Shown here piece after piece: positions 10,345-18,843 of a DNA stretch of 43,442 bases. Numbering within the stretch: the stretch's first letter is position 1; every line of letters starts with the position of its first letter. The position numbers and the translations under genes were made by a program. Source of the DNA: CAYSPT01 sp964432985 (GTDB lineage Bacteria > Muiribacteriota > CAYSPT01); NCBI GenBank assembly GCA_964432985.1, contig CAYSPT010000043.1, forward strand, positions 1 through 43,442. The letters run 5' to 3'. The notes under the pieces were generated by a model. It was not told the DNA's origin, did not search any database, and saw nothing but the letters and a program-made list of their open reading frames with translations.

Positions 10345-10496
10345 ATTCGGGCCTCCATACAGTTCAGGATGAATGTCATTGTCCGGCCCCCCGATCAAGT
10401 CGGAGGACATGCTTGACCGGACAATCCATCGGTGCGTTTCAAACTACGTTTCGTAAAGTATAGTTGTAATATTACTTTTTCTCAAGTATCCTTTGC

Positions 10497-10526
10497 TTGA
10501 CAGGTGTTTACCGTGTTTATTACTAT
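10497..10526 (+). promoter_or_regulatory. Sigma-70 type promoter for the 10614 gene
   Basis: A perfect -35 TTGACA (10497-10502) is followed after 18 bases by TACTAT (10521-10526, 4 of 6 to consensus). It faces the gene starting at 10614, giving a leader of about 80 bases. The -10 overlaps an inverted repeat, which suggests a repressed or regulated promoter. Confidence 0.65.
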
Positions 10527-10537
10527 GTAAACACGGT
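10510..10537. promoter_or_regulatory. Palindromic operator candidate overlapping the -10 element
   Basis: Perfect 10-base arms ACCGTGTTTA (10510-10519) and TAAACACGGT (10528-10537) are separated by 8 bases. The left arm lies in the promoter spacer and the -10 lies in the loop, which is the classic geometry of a dimeric repressor site. It could also affect the divergent GH130 gene. The regulator is not identified in this window. Confidence 0.6.
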
Positions 10538-10613
10538 GAAAGCCTGTTTGGAGTAGGTTTTTGGCCAAAGCGGACATACATGTCCAGCAGCCGTCACAAG
10601 AGGAGGAACCGTC

Positions 10614-11333
10614 ATGGACGAAAAGGTATTTATCAACGATGGTCAATACGAGTTGAGCAAACTGCTGGAAGGGTACCTGTATGGTCTCGGTGAGGTCTGC
10701 CATGACCTGTTCGGGCGTCGGGGGGAAGAAGCGGTGTACCGTGCCGTGGGCAGCTTTTTTATCAAGTACCTGAAAGAAAAAATGAACGTCGTTTTCGATG
10801 ATTCCGAACCCTGGAAGCGGTACTGCCATATCGTAGAGGTGTTCACCGGTTTCGGTTTCTATTCCTACGTCGAGTTAAAGGAGCTGCCCGAGGACAAATA
10901 CTGGATGCTCGAAAGCGGCCAGTACGCGGGAAGAATCTGGAACGAGCAGAAGTCATGGGAACGCGGGATGGCTCCGTGCCCCCTGTGGGCTCTCATTCTT
11001 CACTCCCTGTCGGAAATCGGTTACACAATCGTGCTCGACGAGGTATCGTTCAACGAAAAAACGGACGGCTATGAAAGCATATTTCATTTCGAAAAAATGG
11101 AGCAGGTGGATGAAAGTGCGGTAGAGCATGCGCGAAAAGAGCTGCGAAGCGTGCTGCTGCCCATTTGCGCCCACTGTAAGAAAATACGCGACGAGCGGGG
11201 CAAGTGGATGGATATCGAGGAGTATTTCTCCCGCAAGTTCGAGGCCCGCTTTACCCACGGGATATGCGGCGATTGTGCCGAAAAGATGTACCCGCAGCTG
11301 CAGCTCGACATCTCCGATCTGTACGTCCATTAA
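10614..11333 (+). CDS. Uncharacterised protein with C-terminal ICxHCKKIRD zinc motif
   Basis: A 239-residue soluble protein. The last 60 residues carry Cys185-x-His187-Cys188 in 'ICAHCKKIRD', then 'W-x2-IEEYFS' and Cys218-x2-Cys221 in 'HGICGDC', ending near 'YP'. This four-cysteine module is familiar from the C-termini of PAS/response-regulator and GGDEF signalling proteins in Deltaproteobacteria and relatives, where it presumably binds metal or senses redox state. The first 165 residues are an alpha/beta region I do not recognise; there is no kinase, GGDEF or receiver domain. AGGAGG sits 7 bases before the ATG. It is preceded by a strong promoter with an overlapping palindrome. A sensor or effector-binding role is inferred; the ligand is unknown. 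Confidence 0.7.
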   Translation: MDEKVFINDGQYELSKLLEGYLYGLGEVCHDLFGRRGEEAVYRAVGSFFIKYLKEKMNVVFDDSEPWKRYCHIVEVFTGFGFYSYVELKELPEDKYWMLESGQYAGRIWNEQKSWERGMAPCPLWALILHSLSEIGYTIVLDEVSFNEKTDGYESIFHFEKMEQVDESAVEHARKELRSVLLPICAHCKKIRDERGKWMDIEEYFSRKFEARFTHGICGDCAEKMYPQLQLDISDLYVH

Positions 11334-11340
11334 AAGCCCA

Positions 11341-11369
11341 TTGAAAACCGGAACCATGTACATTATAAT
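11341..11369 (+). promoter_or_regulatory. Near-consensus sigma-70 promoter abutting the 11376 start codon
   Basis: TTGAAA (11341-11346), a 17-base spacer and a perfect TATAAT (11364-11369). The A of the ATG at 11376 is the seventh base after the -10, the usual distance to a transcription start. The mRNA of the following gene may therefore begin at or next to its start codon. Confidence 0.65.
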
Positions 11370-11375
11370 CAACCT

Positions 11376-12311
11376 ATGCATGTGCGCACCGATCTCGAAA
11401 CATGGCTTCTGCAGGGAGACCCGTCAGTCTGTTTCTTCTATCACCGGGACCTGATCGGGGCCCCGGATGATCTCTGTTCATCGTTTCAAAAACGGATACC
11501 GGCGGAAGGATGGGGAAAACGGCTTCTCGCCCGCCAGGATACCGACGGTTTGTGGGGAGGCGGCCTGTACTCCCCAAAATGGATTTCCACGACATACACT
11601 CTTTTACTTCTGCGCAGGCTGGGTATTCCCAGGTCAAACCGCCGGGCGGGCAGAGCGGCGGCGATTCTTCTCGATCGGGGACTGTACGGGGATGGCGGCA
11701 TTAATTTTTCCGCCTCGATGAAACACAGTGAGACGTGCATTACCGGGCTGGTCCTGTCCCTGGTTTCATATTTCCTTCCCGGGGACGGAAGAGCAGAAAA
11801 CCTGGTCGCCTTTCTCCTGGAACAGCAGATGGCGGACGGAGGGTGGAACTGCCGGTCTTTCAAAGGGGACAGCCACAGCAGTTTTCACACCACTATCAAC
11901 GTTCTTGAGGGGCTCGGGGAACGGAACAAGCTGCATCCCGGGGGGGACCTGAAAGACGCGCAGAAGGCAGCGGTGGAATTCCTGCTGGTGCACCGTTTAT
12001 TCCAGTCACACCGTACCGGTAAAACGGTGGACCGACGCATGACTATGCTGTCGTTCCCTCCCCGGTGGCGGTACGACATTCTCAGGTTCTTCGACTACTG
12101 CAGCGACGCCGCTGTTCCGTATGATTCCAGGATGGACGATGCTGTTTCAATCATCGTGAATAAGCGCCGCCGAGACGGCACCTGGCCGGTACAGTGCAGG
12201 CACCCCGGAAGAACATATTTTGAACTGGAAGCAACCGGGCGGCCGAGCAGAATTAATACCGTCCGGGCCCTGCGTATGCTGAAATGGCTTGAAGAGCAGG
12301 AAGTGCCCTAG
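11376..12311 (+). CDS. Terpene-cyclase/prenyltransferase-like alpha-alpha toroid protein
   Basis: A 311-residue protein with the repeated pattern of the alpha-6/alpha-6 toroid shared by squalene-hopene cyclases and protein prenyltransferase beta subunits: 'RQDTDGLWGGGLYSPKW', 'LYGDGGINFS', 'EQQMADGGWNCR' and 'RRRDGTWPVQ' are QW-like turns, each followed by paired helices. It is about half the length of a true squalene-hopene cyclase and shows no DxDD catalytic motif, so enzymatic activity is doubtful. No Shine-Dalgarno sequence lies before the ATG at 11376, but a near-perfect promoter ends 6 bases upstream. It lies 42 bases after the zinc-motif gene. Its stop codon shares the four bases CTAG (12308-12311) with the stop of the convergent hydrolase gene. 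Confidence 0.75.
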   Translation: MHVRTDLETWLLQGDPSVCFFYHRDLIGAPDDLCSSFQKRIPAEGWGKRLLARQDTDGLWGGGLYSPKWISTTYTLLLLRRLGIPRSNRRAGRAAAILLDRGLYGDGGINFSASMKHSETCITGLVLSLVSYFLPGDGRAENLVAFLLEQQMADGGWNCRSFKGDSHSSFHTTINVLEGLGERNKLHPGGDLKDAQKAAVEFLLVHRLFQSHRTGKTVDRRMTMLSFPPRWRYDILRFFDYCSDAAVPYDSRMDDAVSIIVNKRRRDGTWPVQCRHPGRTYFELEATGRPSRINTVRALRMLKWLEEQEVP

Positions 12312-13762
12312 CGGTTCTCCTGCTTCAGTATCCAGCCTGCTATGTCTTTGATAACGATCCGCGCCACGTGGCCGGCTTTCTGGTATTCCTGCGGAGTGCA
12401 CGGTCCTTCGCCCGGCATGAACAGGTGGTTCAGACCGGGGTACAGCTTGAACTCGGCGTTGGGCCGTGAAGAGATCCCCTTCTTCCACAGGTCGAAATCC
12501 TCCGTGGTGGCCTGGTAATCTCTTTCTCCCTGAAGGAAAAATATCGGTTGTGAAATACGGGCCGCTTCCGCCGCCGGGTCGTACTCTCTCAGGTCGAGCC
12601 AGTACGCGGGTGGAACTCCCAGTGGCAGCTCGGCTGCGGGGACGTCCGTCGAGAGGTCCGGATCTTTGACCTTGAGCACCTGCGTTTTTACCGCGTCCAG
12701 GTACTGCTGCTCTTCCTCGCTTATCTCACCGTCCAGGGAGCTGATGTAGGTGAACTGGTCCAGGATAACGTCTTCCAGGGGGCGGGCGGTGCCGGCCATG
12801 CTGATGAAGCCGGCTATGCCGGTGCCGGCGATGCCGGAACCGCTGCGGGCAATTCTCGGTATGACCACGGCGCCCAGGCTGTGTCCCAGGACATAGATAC
12901 TGTTTTTCTTGATACAGGGGCGGGCCATCAGGAATTCCACCGCGGCGCAGGCGTCATCCACAGTTTCTTCTTTGACAGTGAGAGAGCCTATGAGCGCTTT
13001 GCACTGTCCCGGCAGGGCTCGGGTGCGTTTCTCGTATCTGAGCACGGCTATTCCGCTGGAGGCCAGACCCCAGGCCAGGTCCCGAAACGGCTTGTTGGGG
13101 CCCAGGGTTTCATCGCGGTCCTGAGGGCCGGAACCGTGCACCAGCACCACCGCGGGAAAAGGACCTTTGCCTTCCGGAACAGACAGGGTGCCCGGTAAAC
13201 GCCAGGTTCCGGTTCCGGTAACGACCTCCTCTTCAAAAAATGCCTCTTGCCGCACATAGCCGGGGGGCGTGTAGGGCTCCGGGGACGTCCCCGGCAGGAA
13301 CCAGAGGCCCGTAATCTGGTTTTGGACATTGCAAACGGTCTTCATATCCAGGATGGTTTTCTCGAACTGGCAGGAGACGAAGATTGCGGTGAATGGCTTG
13401 CGGGTCTCTGTCCTGGTCCCGATGAATCCCTTCCAATTCCCGCATTTCGATTCCAGGGATTCGACGATGGCACGGCACTTCTCCGGGGGCATGACGCTCG
13501 TCATGGTGGCGTCGAAATTGGCGGTGGCCTTCTGGAAATCTCTTTCTATAAACATCGCGGAAGCGAACTCTTCAACCACCTGCTGTGTCGTACCGGCTGC
13601 CGTGTCACCGGTACCGGGGACGGCTTCAGCCACGGCTTCAGCCGCCTGCTGGGATGTACCTGCCGCCGGATCGGCTCCCGCTGACGCGGCCGAAGCGGTC
13701 ATACAGAAAAGAACCAGCACCAAACAGAGAATTGTTCGGCGTTCACGTATACTCATATTCAT
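12308..13762 (-). CDS. Secreted alpha/beta hydrolase with N-terminal DUF3887-type domain
   Basis: A 484-residue protein with a Sec signal peptide ('TILCLVLVLFCMTASAASAG'), so probably periplasmic. Residues around 60-160 resemble the DUF3887 NTF2-like domain ('VVEEFASAMFIERDFQKATANFD'). A BAAT/dienelactone-hydrolase-like alpha/beta hydrolase follows, with 'VVLVHGSGPQDRDET' (oxyanion region), nucleophile Ser295 in 'GHSLGA', an acid in 'QGERDYQ' and the His in 'PGLNHLF'. The triad is complete, so an esterase or peptidase-like activity is likely, substrate unknown. The ATG at 13762 has GGAG 5 bases upstream; a second ATG two codons later is possible. It is 50 bases downstream of the PP2C phosphatase gene, probably the same operon. 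The last 4 bases overlap the convergent gene. Confidence 0.88.
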   Translation of the reverse strand: MNMSIRERRTILCLVLVLFCMTASAASAGADPAAGTSQQAAEAVAEAVPGTGDTAAGTTQQVVEEFASAMFIERDFQKATANFDATMTSVMPPEKCRAIVESLESKCGNWKGFIGTRTETRKPFTAIFVSCQFEKTILDMKTVCNVQNQITGLWFLPGTSPEPYTPPGYVRQEAFFEEEVVTGTGTWRLPGTLSVPEGKGPFPAVVLVHGSGPQDRDETLGPNKPFRDLAWGLASSGIAVLRYEKRTRALPGQCKALIGSLTVKEETVDDACAAVEFLMARPCIKKNSIYVLGHSLGAVVIPRIARSGSGIAGTGIAGFISMAGTARPLEDVILDQFTYISSLDGEISEEEQQYLDAVKTQVLKVKDPDLSTDVPAAELPLGVPPAYWLDLREYDPAAEAARISQPIFFLQGERDYQATTEDFDLWKKGISSRPNAEFKLYPGLNHLFMPGEGPCTPQEYQKAGHVARIVIKDIAGWILKQENR

Positions 13763-13812
13763 TAATTCTCCGTCCTTTCTACACATCCGGTTTTGCCTGT
13801 ATGTCACTGCCG

Positions 13813-15744
13813 TCATTTCGGCCCGAAGGCGACGATGGTGATGTCGTCGTGCTGCGACCTTCCGCTGGTGAAGTACTCTATTTTGTCCATCACTTGCTGA
13901 ATGCAGGCCTTGGGACCCTTCCCGGCGGTGTATAAAATCTGGGTACGCAATTCGTCCTCGCCGAACAGCTCATTGCGGGTGTTGGTGGCTTCCACCACGC
14001 CGTCGGTGTACCAGACCACCAGGTCACCGGGATGCAGCGAAACGGTGTACTCTTCGAAGGGACAGGGCAGATCCTCCGTGGCCAGCATCCCGCAGGGCAG
14101 TCCGGAGGGGTCCATCATTTCCAGTTCTCCGCTGCTTCGCATGAGCAGTCCCGGGGTGTGGCCGGCCTTGGCGTATTTCAGGCTCCAGTCGTGTGTGTCG
14201 AGCATCCCGAGCATAATGGTGATGTAGGATTTCCCCCCGGTAGTCTCGAACAGCTCAGAGTTGATGATGCTGTTGAGGGTGGCAAGGATGTGGGCGGGGG
14301 ACAGTTCCTTGTGAATCAGGGCGGTGAGGAGGCCTTTGGCCATGCTCACCACCAGGGCGGCATTCAGCCCCTTGCCGGAAACGTCGGCGACTATGATGCA
14401 CAGTTTTTCATCCATCTGGAAGAAATCGAAGTAATCGCCTCCCAGTTCGCGGGCCGGTTCGCACCGGGCGTCCACCATAAGTGTTCCGCCCATGGTGGGA
14501 TACTCGGAAGGATACATGCTTTGCTGGATCCGCCGGGCTATTTCAATTTCGTGCTCCATCCGTTTTCTGTCGGCCAGGTCCTTGTACAACTGGACATTTT
14601 CCTTCAGGGTGCGGATATAGCGGTCGACCAGGAGCAGAACGTACAAGCCCAGAATGGTGGCCGCCGGCCTCACTACCGGCAGCACGATGTCGTTGAAAAT
14701 AAGCGCCGCCGCCGCTGCGTACCAGGCGGTCAGCAGGGAGATGACCAGAATCAGGCTTACCCAGGGTGAAAGTACGGGCAGCGCTGCCACTGCCGCCAGG
14801 GCACAGACCAGGGCCAGAACGAATTCCCCCGCCGGGGACGGTCCGCGGATAAATGTCCGGTCCAGCAGTGTGGCTAATGTGTGAGCGTGCAGGTCGACTC
14901 CGGGAATCAGGCCATGGGGGGCCATATGGAGGTCGTGGGTGATTGGTGTAGCAGTCCCGATCAGCAGTATCTTGCCGTGAATAACCTCAGGTTTGTACCG
15001 CCACTCCAGAACGTCCGCGATAGGAATCCGGGGGAAGGCATGATGAAAGTTGATTTTCATGATCCCTTCCTCATCGAGCGGCAGTGTGTCGGCCCAGGAA
15101 GTAATATCCTGTTTTTCTTCCGTGTCACGGTTCAGGTAGATGTGGGCCAGCAAGGCGGTGAAACTGATCGAATCAGAGGGATCGGCGGTGCCGCGGTTGA
15201 CGATCCACATGTTCCGGGCGATGTTGTCGTTGTCTGGGACACAGGCCACAAACGCGGTGTCCATGGCGACTTCCGCTAAGCGCGGGATCGATTCGATGGT
15301 GCGCACGAAAATGGCTTCGTCTTCGATAAACGGTGTGGCGGCCAGCACGACATTGCCGGCTTGCTTCACCTCCGCCACCAGCTCTTCGTCCTGACCGGGG
15401 TCCTCCAGGCTTTCCTTGAGAAACATCACGTCTATACCGAATACCGCCGGTTTTCCCATGGCCAGGTTTTTAATGGCCTTGGCCATGAAGCGGCGGTTCC
15501 ACGGCCAGCGGGAAGCTACCTTGTCAAGCGAGTAATCGTCGATTTCCACCACGATAATACGGTCATCGGGAGAGGGATAATCCAGGCTGCGGCGCAGCAG
15601 GTACCGCTGGTCTACAGATTGCCGTTCCAGGTGCTGAAGCGGCTGGAGAAGAAAGACGACTGCCAGTGCACCTGCTGCCAGCATCAAATAGAAAAGGTAA
15701 CGTTTCCACTGGTCTCGGACCCATTTAAGCAGTTTTGGGAACAT
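13813..15744 (-). CDS. CHASE2-domain membrane PP2C (SpoIIE-type) serine phosphatase
   Basis: A 643-residue inner-membrane signalling protein. Order: an N-terminal membrane helix (about 17-37); a large periplasmic CHASE2 sensor ('DDRIIVVEIDDYSLDKV', 'GKPAVFGIDVMFL', 'GKILLIGTATPITHD', 'PGVDLHAHTLATLL'); three closely spaced membrane helices; a short coiled coil ('EIEIARRIQQSMYPSEYP'); and a cytoplasmic SpoIIE/RsbU-type PP2C domain with metal-binding 'ELGGDYFDFF', 'VADVSGKGL' and 'YTDGVVEA'. Such proteins dephosphorylate STAS anti-anti-sigma factors; a STAS protein is encoded at 33216 in this window, a plausible but unproven partner. The ATG at 15744 is preferred; a GTG at 15810 would add 22 residues but lies inside a repeat. 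It sits in a minus-strand run with the genes on both sides. Confidence 0.93.
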   Translation of the reverse strand: MFPKLLKWVRDQWKRYLFYLMLAAGALAVVFLLQPLQHLERQSVDQRYLLRRSLDYPSPDDRIIVVEIDDYSLDKVASRWPWNRRFMAKAIKNLAMGKPAVFGIDVMFLKESLEDPGQDEELVAEVKQAGNVVLAATPFIEDEAIFVRTIESIPRLAEVAMDTAFVACVPDNDNIARNMWIVNRGTADPSDSISFTALLAHIYLNRDTEEKQDITSWADTLPLDEEGIMKINFHHAFPRIPIADVLEWRYKPEVIHGKILLIGTATPITHDLHMAPHGLIPGVDLHAHTLATLLDRTFIRGPSPAGEFVLALVCALAAVAALPVLSPWVSLILVISLLTAWYAAAAALIFNDIVLPVVRPAATILGLYVLLLVDRYIRTLKENVQLYKDLADRKRMEHEIEIARRIQQSMYPSEYPTMGGTLMVDARCEPARELGGDYFDFFQMDEKLCIIVADVSGKGLNAALVVSMAKGLLTALIHKELSPAHILATLNSIINSELFETTGGKSYITIMLGMLDTHDWSLKYAKAGHTPGLLMRSSGELEMMDPSGLPCGMLATEDLPCPFEEYTVSLHPGDLVVWYTDGVVEATNTRNELFGEDELRTQILYTAGKGPKACIQQVMDKIEYFTSGRSQHDDITIVAFGPK

Positions 15745-15793
15745 GGTACCGCCAGTAAACCACAGTCGTCCCGGTTCGCGCAACGTTGGCTTC

Positions 15794-15841
15794 GTCAGCG
15801 TGCGCTCCACGTCAGCGTGAGCTCCGCGTCAGCGCGCATCG
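15794..15841. repeat. 17-bp tandem repeat, about 2.8 copies
   Basis: Units GTCAGCGTGMGCTCCRC start at 15794 and 15811, with a partial third copy at 15828 that runs into the last codons of the zinc-finger metallopeptidase gene. The array sits between that stop codon (15829) and the start of the CHASE2-PP2C gene, so copy changes would alter the intergenic length or the extreme C-terminus. Confidence 0.85.
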
Positions 15842-17169
15842 CGGACGGAAACGGATTCCTGAACGCCGGTAGCGGTCTTCACGAAAGAGAAAACCCTCTT
15901 GACACCGCGCTTCTTCTCCATTTTCCGCATGAGCCGGAATCCTTTTCCATAGATGTCGGTCCGCTTGTTCAGGCGTTTTATCTCCCGTTCGAAGCCCAGC
16001 TTTTCACAGATCTTGAACCGCACCCATTCGGCGAAACCTTCCCTCAACAGCAGCGATTGGTCGCGCGGGCAGTTGGCTTCCTGCCAGACGTGGGTGTACT
16101 CGTGGGCCAGGGTTCCGATCAGGATGCTTTTGGTGAGTCCGTACTCCACATACACGTGGTAGTCGTCTCCGTCTCTCACGAACAGTCCCACGTACTCGTC
16201 CCGGTTGTTCTTTTCCAGGTGGGGAGATTCTCTCACCAGGTCACCCATGGCGTCTCTTCCCACCAGGGAGAGGCGGGCCGGAGTCTTGACCCGGATGCCT
16301 AACTCGTCTCGGAGCAGTTTCTTCACACGGGTGAGATACCCCCGTGCTACCGCCATGTCAAAGATCCCGCCTTTGAAGCAGCTCGAGCAGAGGTCTCGTC
16401 CGTCGGCGAGCACCTGGCTCATCCTGTCCAGCGGCAGCCCGCAGACATTACACTTTTTCTTTCCCTTGCTGCACGTGTTGCAGTAGGTGCCGTCATTGTC
16501 CTCGAACTGCCAGCACGACCCGACTATCTTCGAATCGCAGGAGTTGCATTCCGGAAGCTGGCGGTGACACGACAGGCATACGCGGTTCCGCTGGACCTTT
16601 CTGAAGGCCGATACCAGCGGCAGTCCGCAGACGGTACACTTGGGCAGTTCGTCGAAGCAGCTTCCGCAGAGGTCTCCTTCGTCGAGCCGGTAGTACTTGT
16701 CCGTGATCGGGTCGGAGCAGTGTATGCAGCGGGGCAGCCTGACCAGGCACTCTGCACACAGTGAATCAGCTCCGCCCGCGGCGTTGTCCACCAGCGGGCT
16801 TCGGCACACCTGGCAGCGGGGAGCTTGCTGCCAGCACCGGTTGCAGAACACTTCATTGCTGTCGGGAAGCTTCCAGTAGCGGCCGGTGATTATCGTCTCG
16901 CATAACCGGCAGCGCTCCGCGGTACGCAAGCACTCGGCGCACACCTTCTGTCCTCCCGAACGGGTACCCCTGTTGAAGGGAGTGTCACATATATCGCAGC
17001 GGGGAAGGGATGTGTGACAGCGGTTGCAGAGAATCCGGCCGTCGGAGAACTCGTAGTATTTTCCGGAGATCTGGCCCTGGCAAAAGGAGCAGTAGAATCC
17101 TGCTTCACAGGCGCTTCCTCCGGCCAGAAGGAGCAGGACCGTTACCATCAGCGCCGCCGTGTATCTCAT
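15829..17169 (-). CDS. Secreted tandem LIM-like zinc-finger metallopeptidase (DA1-like)
   Basis: A 446-residue exported protein. After a signal peptide (about 1-23) come eight CxxC-x(15-21)-CxxC modules in tandem from Cys27 to Cys264, alternating 'CNRC', 'CAEC', 'CGSC' and 'CLSC' closing pairs, so potentially eight zinc sites arranged like four LIM domains. The C-terminal domain has a zincin active site: His356-Glu357-x-x-His360 in 'LAHEYTHVWQ', with third ligand Glu377 in 'REGFAEW'. LIM repeats followed by HExxH and a downstream EG motif is the architecture of plant DA1 peptidases and bacterial DA1-like proteins; in plants these cut growth regulators. The substrate here is unknown. The ATG at 17169 has GGAGG 8 bases upstream, better than the GTG at 17184. 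It lies between the amidohydrolase and PP2C genes. Confidence 0.85.
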   Translation of the reverse strand: MRYTAALMVTVLLLLAGGSACEAGFYCSFCQGQISGKYYEFSDGRILCNRCHTSLPRCDICDTPFNRGTRSGGQKVCAECLRTAERCRLCETIITGRYWKLPDSNEVFCNRCWQQAPRCQVCRSPLVDNAAGGADSLCAECLVRLPRCIHCSDPITDKYYRLDEGDLCGSCFDELPKCTVCGLPLVSAFRKVQRNRVCLSCHRQLPECNSCDSKIVGSCWQFEDNDGTYCNTCSKGKKKCNVCGLPLDRMSQVLADGRDLCSSCFKGGIFDMAVARGYLTRVKKLLRDELGIRVKTPARLSLVGRDAMGDLVRESPHLEKNNRDEYVGLFVRDGDDYHVYVEYGLTKSILIGTLAHEYTHVWQEANCPRDQSLLLREGFAEWVRFKICEKLGFEREIKRLNKRTDIYGKGFRLMRKMEKKRGVKRVFSFVKTATGVQESVSVRDAR

Positions 17170-17232
17170 AAACTGAACCTCCACAATAATTGTACCAGAT
17201 TTTCATGGTGCAAACCGCAAATGTAAAAAAAG

Positions 17233-18843
17233 TCAAGCCTGACTCTCATAAACGATTTCGCCGGCTACCATGGTCATTACCGCTTGCATCTTCTCCCGGA
17301 GACCGAACGGTTCGGCGGCGATGAGCCGGAAAGGGTCTTCGTTCAGGACCACCATGTCCGCCGCGCAGCCCGGCCTGAGTATACCGATGCTCATCGGGTT
17401 GCCCGGCACGTGGGCCGGATTTCTCGTGCAGGCGCTGATGGCGTCGTACAGCGGCAGGCCCTCGGAGGAGTTCCAGGGCGGGGTTGCCGCATCTTCCAGC
17501 CTGGTGACCGCCGCCTGGATGCCTTTCCAGGGGGAGATGTCCTCGATAGGAGCGTCGGACCCGAACACCAGCCGGCCTCCCCGGTCCCGGATGGTCCGGA
17601 AGGGATACGCGAAATCGACACCGAGTTTCGGGCTGACCAGCCGATGCACGATCTCCCTGTCACCCCACATGTGGGAAGGCTGGACGGAAAATGTCAGCCC
17701 CTCGAATGACGGGAAACGCCGAAGAATCTGCCGGGACAGTATCTGGGTGTGCTCGAGCCGGAACCGGCCGGCTTCCTGCTTATCGAGGTGCCCGAGGCAT
17801 TCCAGGAGCAGCTCCAGCGCCCGGTCTCCGATGACGTGGAACGCTGCTCGCAAACCGTGGCGGTTGATCACTGCCAGCCACCGAAGCAGTTCACGGTGCT
17901 CCATGGTCAGTATCCCCCGGTCTCCGCTGTGCAGGTAAGGCTCACTCAGGGCGGCTGTTCTGGAGCCCAGCGCCCCGTCCATGAACAGCTTGATACCCCA
18001 GGGGTACAGCCAGTCTTCCAGGCTGCTGCGAAACACGTCCAGGTGTTCTTCCAGTTCGTCCGGGTTCCGGAAGGCGAAGCTCCACAGGGTACGCATCTTC
18101 AATGATCTGCCGGTAAAAAAAGCTTCGAGCAGCCGGTAATCGTCGACGCTCTCGAAATTGTGGATGGAGGTTATGCCATGGGAGTAGAAGTCTTCCAACA
18201 TGGCGGTCAACAGGCCGGTCATCTCGTTTCCGCCGGGGGATGGGACCAGCAGTCTGCGGAGTTCGAAGGTGTCTTCCAGGACCAGCCCGGTGGGAACACC
18301 ATCCACCTTCTGGACCGTGCATTTTTCGGGAAGGTCGGGGAGTTTCGCCAGCTGCCGCAGCGCGCAGGAGTTGAGCCAGGCGGAGTGGGCGTCCTTGCTC
18401 ATGAGAAACAGCGGTGTTCCGGGCGCTGTCTCGTCGAGCACCCGGATAGACGGCGGCCTGTCGGGAAACAGGCATTTCAATTCCCAGCCGAATCCTTCTA
18501 TCCACGATCCCGCCGTGCCCCCAGCGGCGATTCTGTCACGGATTCGGTCCTGGAGCTGTTCCACCGAAGCGGTGCCGGTCAGATCGAGCAAAGCCGCCTG
18601 CCCGGCGGCCATGACGAAGTGGGTGTGACCGTCACAGAAACCCGGGAACAGCGGCCGTCCCTTCAAATCGAAAACTGTTGCTCTGTCATTACTCCCGGCG
18701 GGAAGGCCGGAGCGGAGTCCGACATACTCGATGTGGCTGCCGCAAGTGAGAACCGTTCCGCCTTCGGTGATGGAGCCGTCGTGAAGCGAGTCTCCGTCCA
18801 TGGTGTAGATCGGTCCGTTGACGAACAGGTACCGTTTGGTCAT
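17233..18843 (-). CDS. YtcJ-like metal-dependent amidohydrolase (amidohydrolase 3 family)
   Basis: A 536-residue cytoplasmic hydrolase of the amidohydrolase superfamily, which hydrolyses amides or related bonds at one or two bound metals. Evidence: the N-terminal beta sandwich 'LFVNGPIYTMDG', the metal-binding His73-x-His75 in 'FPGFCDGHTHFVMA', 'GSWIEGFGWE' typical of YtcJ proteins, 'SKDAHSAWLNS', a strand with 'LFMDGALGSRTAAL', 'AFHVIGDRALE', 'LEHTQIL' and 'FGSDAPIEDISPW' carrying the conserved late Asp. The substrate is not predictable. The ATG at 18843 is used because GGAGG stands 9 bases upstream; a reading from 18879 adds 12 unsupported residues. It is the first gene of a minus-strand run of four with gaps of 50-84 bases, divergent from the giant surface protein gene. 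Confidence 0.93.
   Translation of the reverse strand: MTKRYLFVNGPIYTMDGDSLHDGSITEGGTVLTCGSHIEYVGLRSGLPAGSNDRATVFDLKGRPLFPGFCDGHTHFVMAAGQAALLDLTGTASVEQLQDRIRDRIAAGGTAGSWIEGFGWELKCLFPDRPPSIRVLDETAPGTPLFLMSKDAHSAWLNSCALRQLAKLPDLPEKCTVQKVDGVPTGLVLEDTFELRRLLVPSPGGNEMTGLLTAMLEDFYSHGITSIHNFESVDDYRLLEAFFTGRSLKMRTLWSFAFRNPDELEEHLDVFRSSLEDWLYPWGIKLFMDGALGSRTAALSEPYLHSGDRGILTMEHRELLRWLAVINRHGLRAAFHVIGDRALELLLECLGHLDKQEAGRFRLEHTQILSRQILRRFPSFEGLTFSVQPSHMWGDREIVHRLVSPKLGVDFAYPFRTIRDRGGRLVFGSDAPIEDISPWKGIQAAVTRLEDAATPPWNSSEGLPLYDAISACTRNPAHVPGNPMSIGILRPGCAADMVVLNEDPFRLIAAEPFGLREKMQAVMTMVAGEIVYESQA

Noticed and set aside
11376..12311. Functional squalene-hopene cyclase
   Set aside because: Only half the normal length and no DxDD motif; kept as a toroid-fold protein of unknown activity.
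17106..17169. Lipoprotein signal in the DA1-like protein
   Set aside because: Cysteine 21 follows Gly-Ser-Ala without the Leu/Val at -3 of a lipobox, so a normal signal peptidase I site is more likely.
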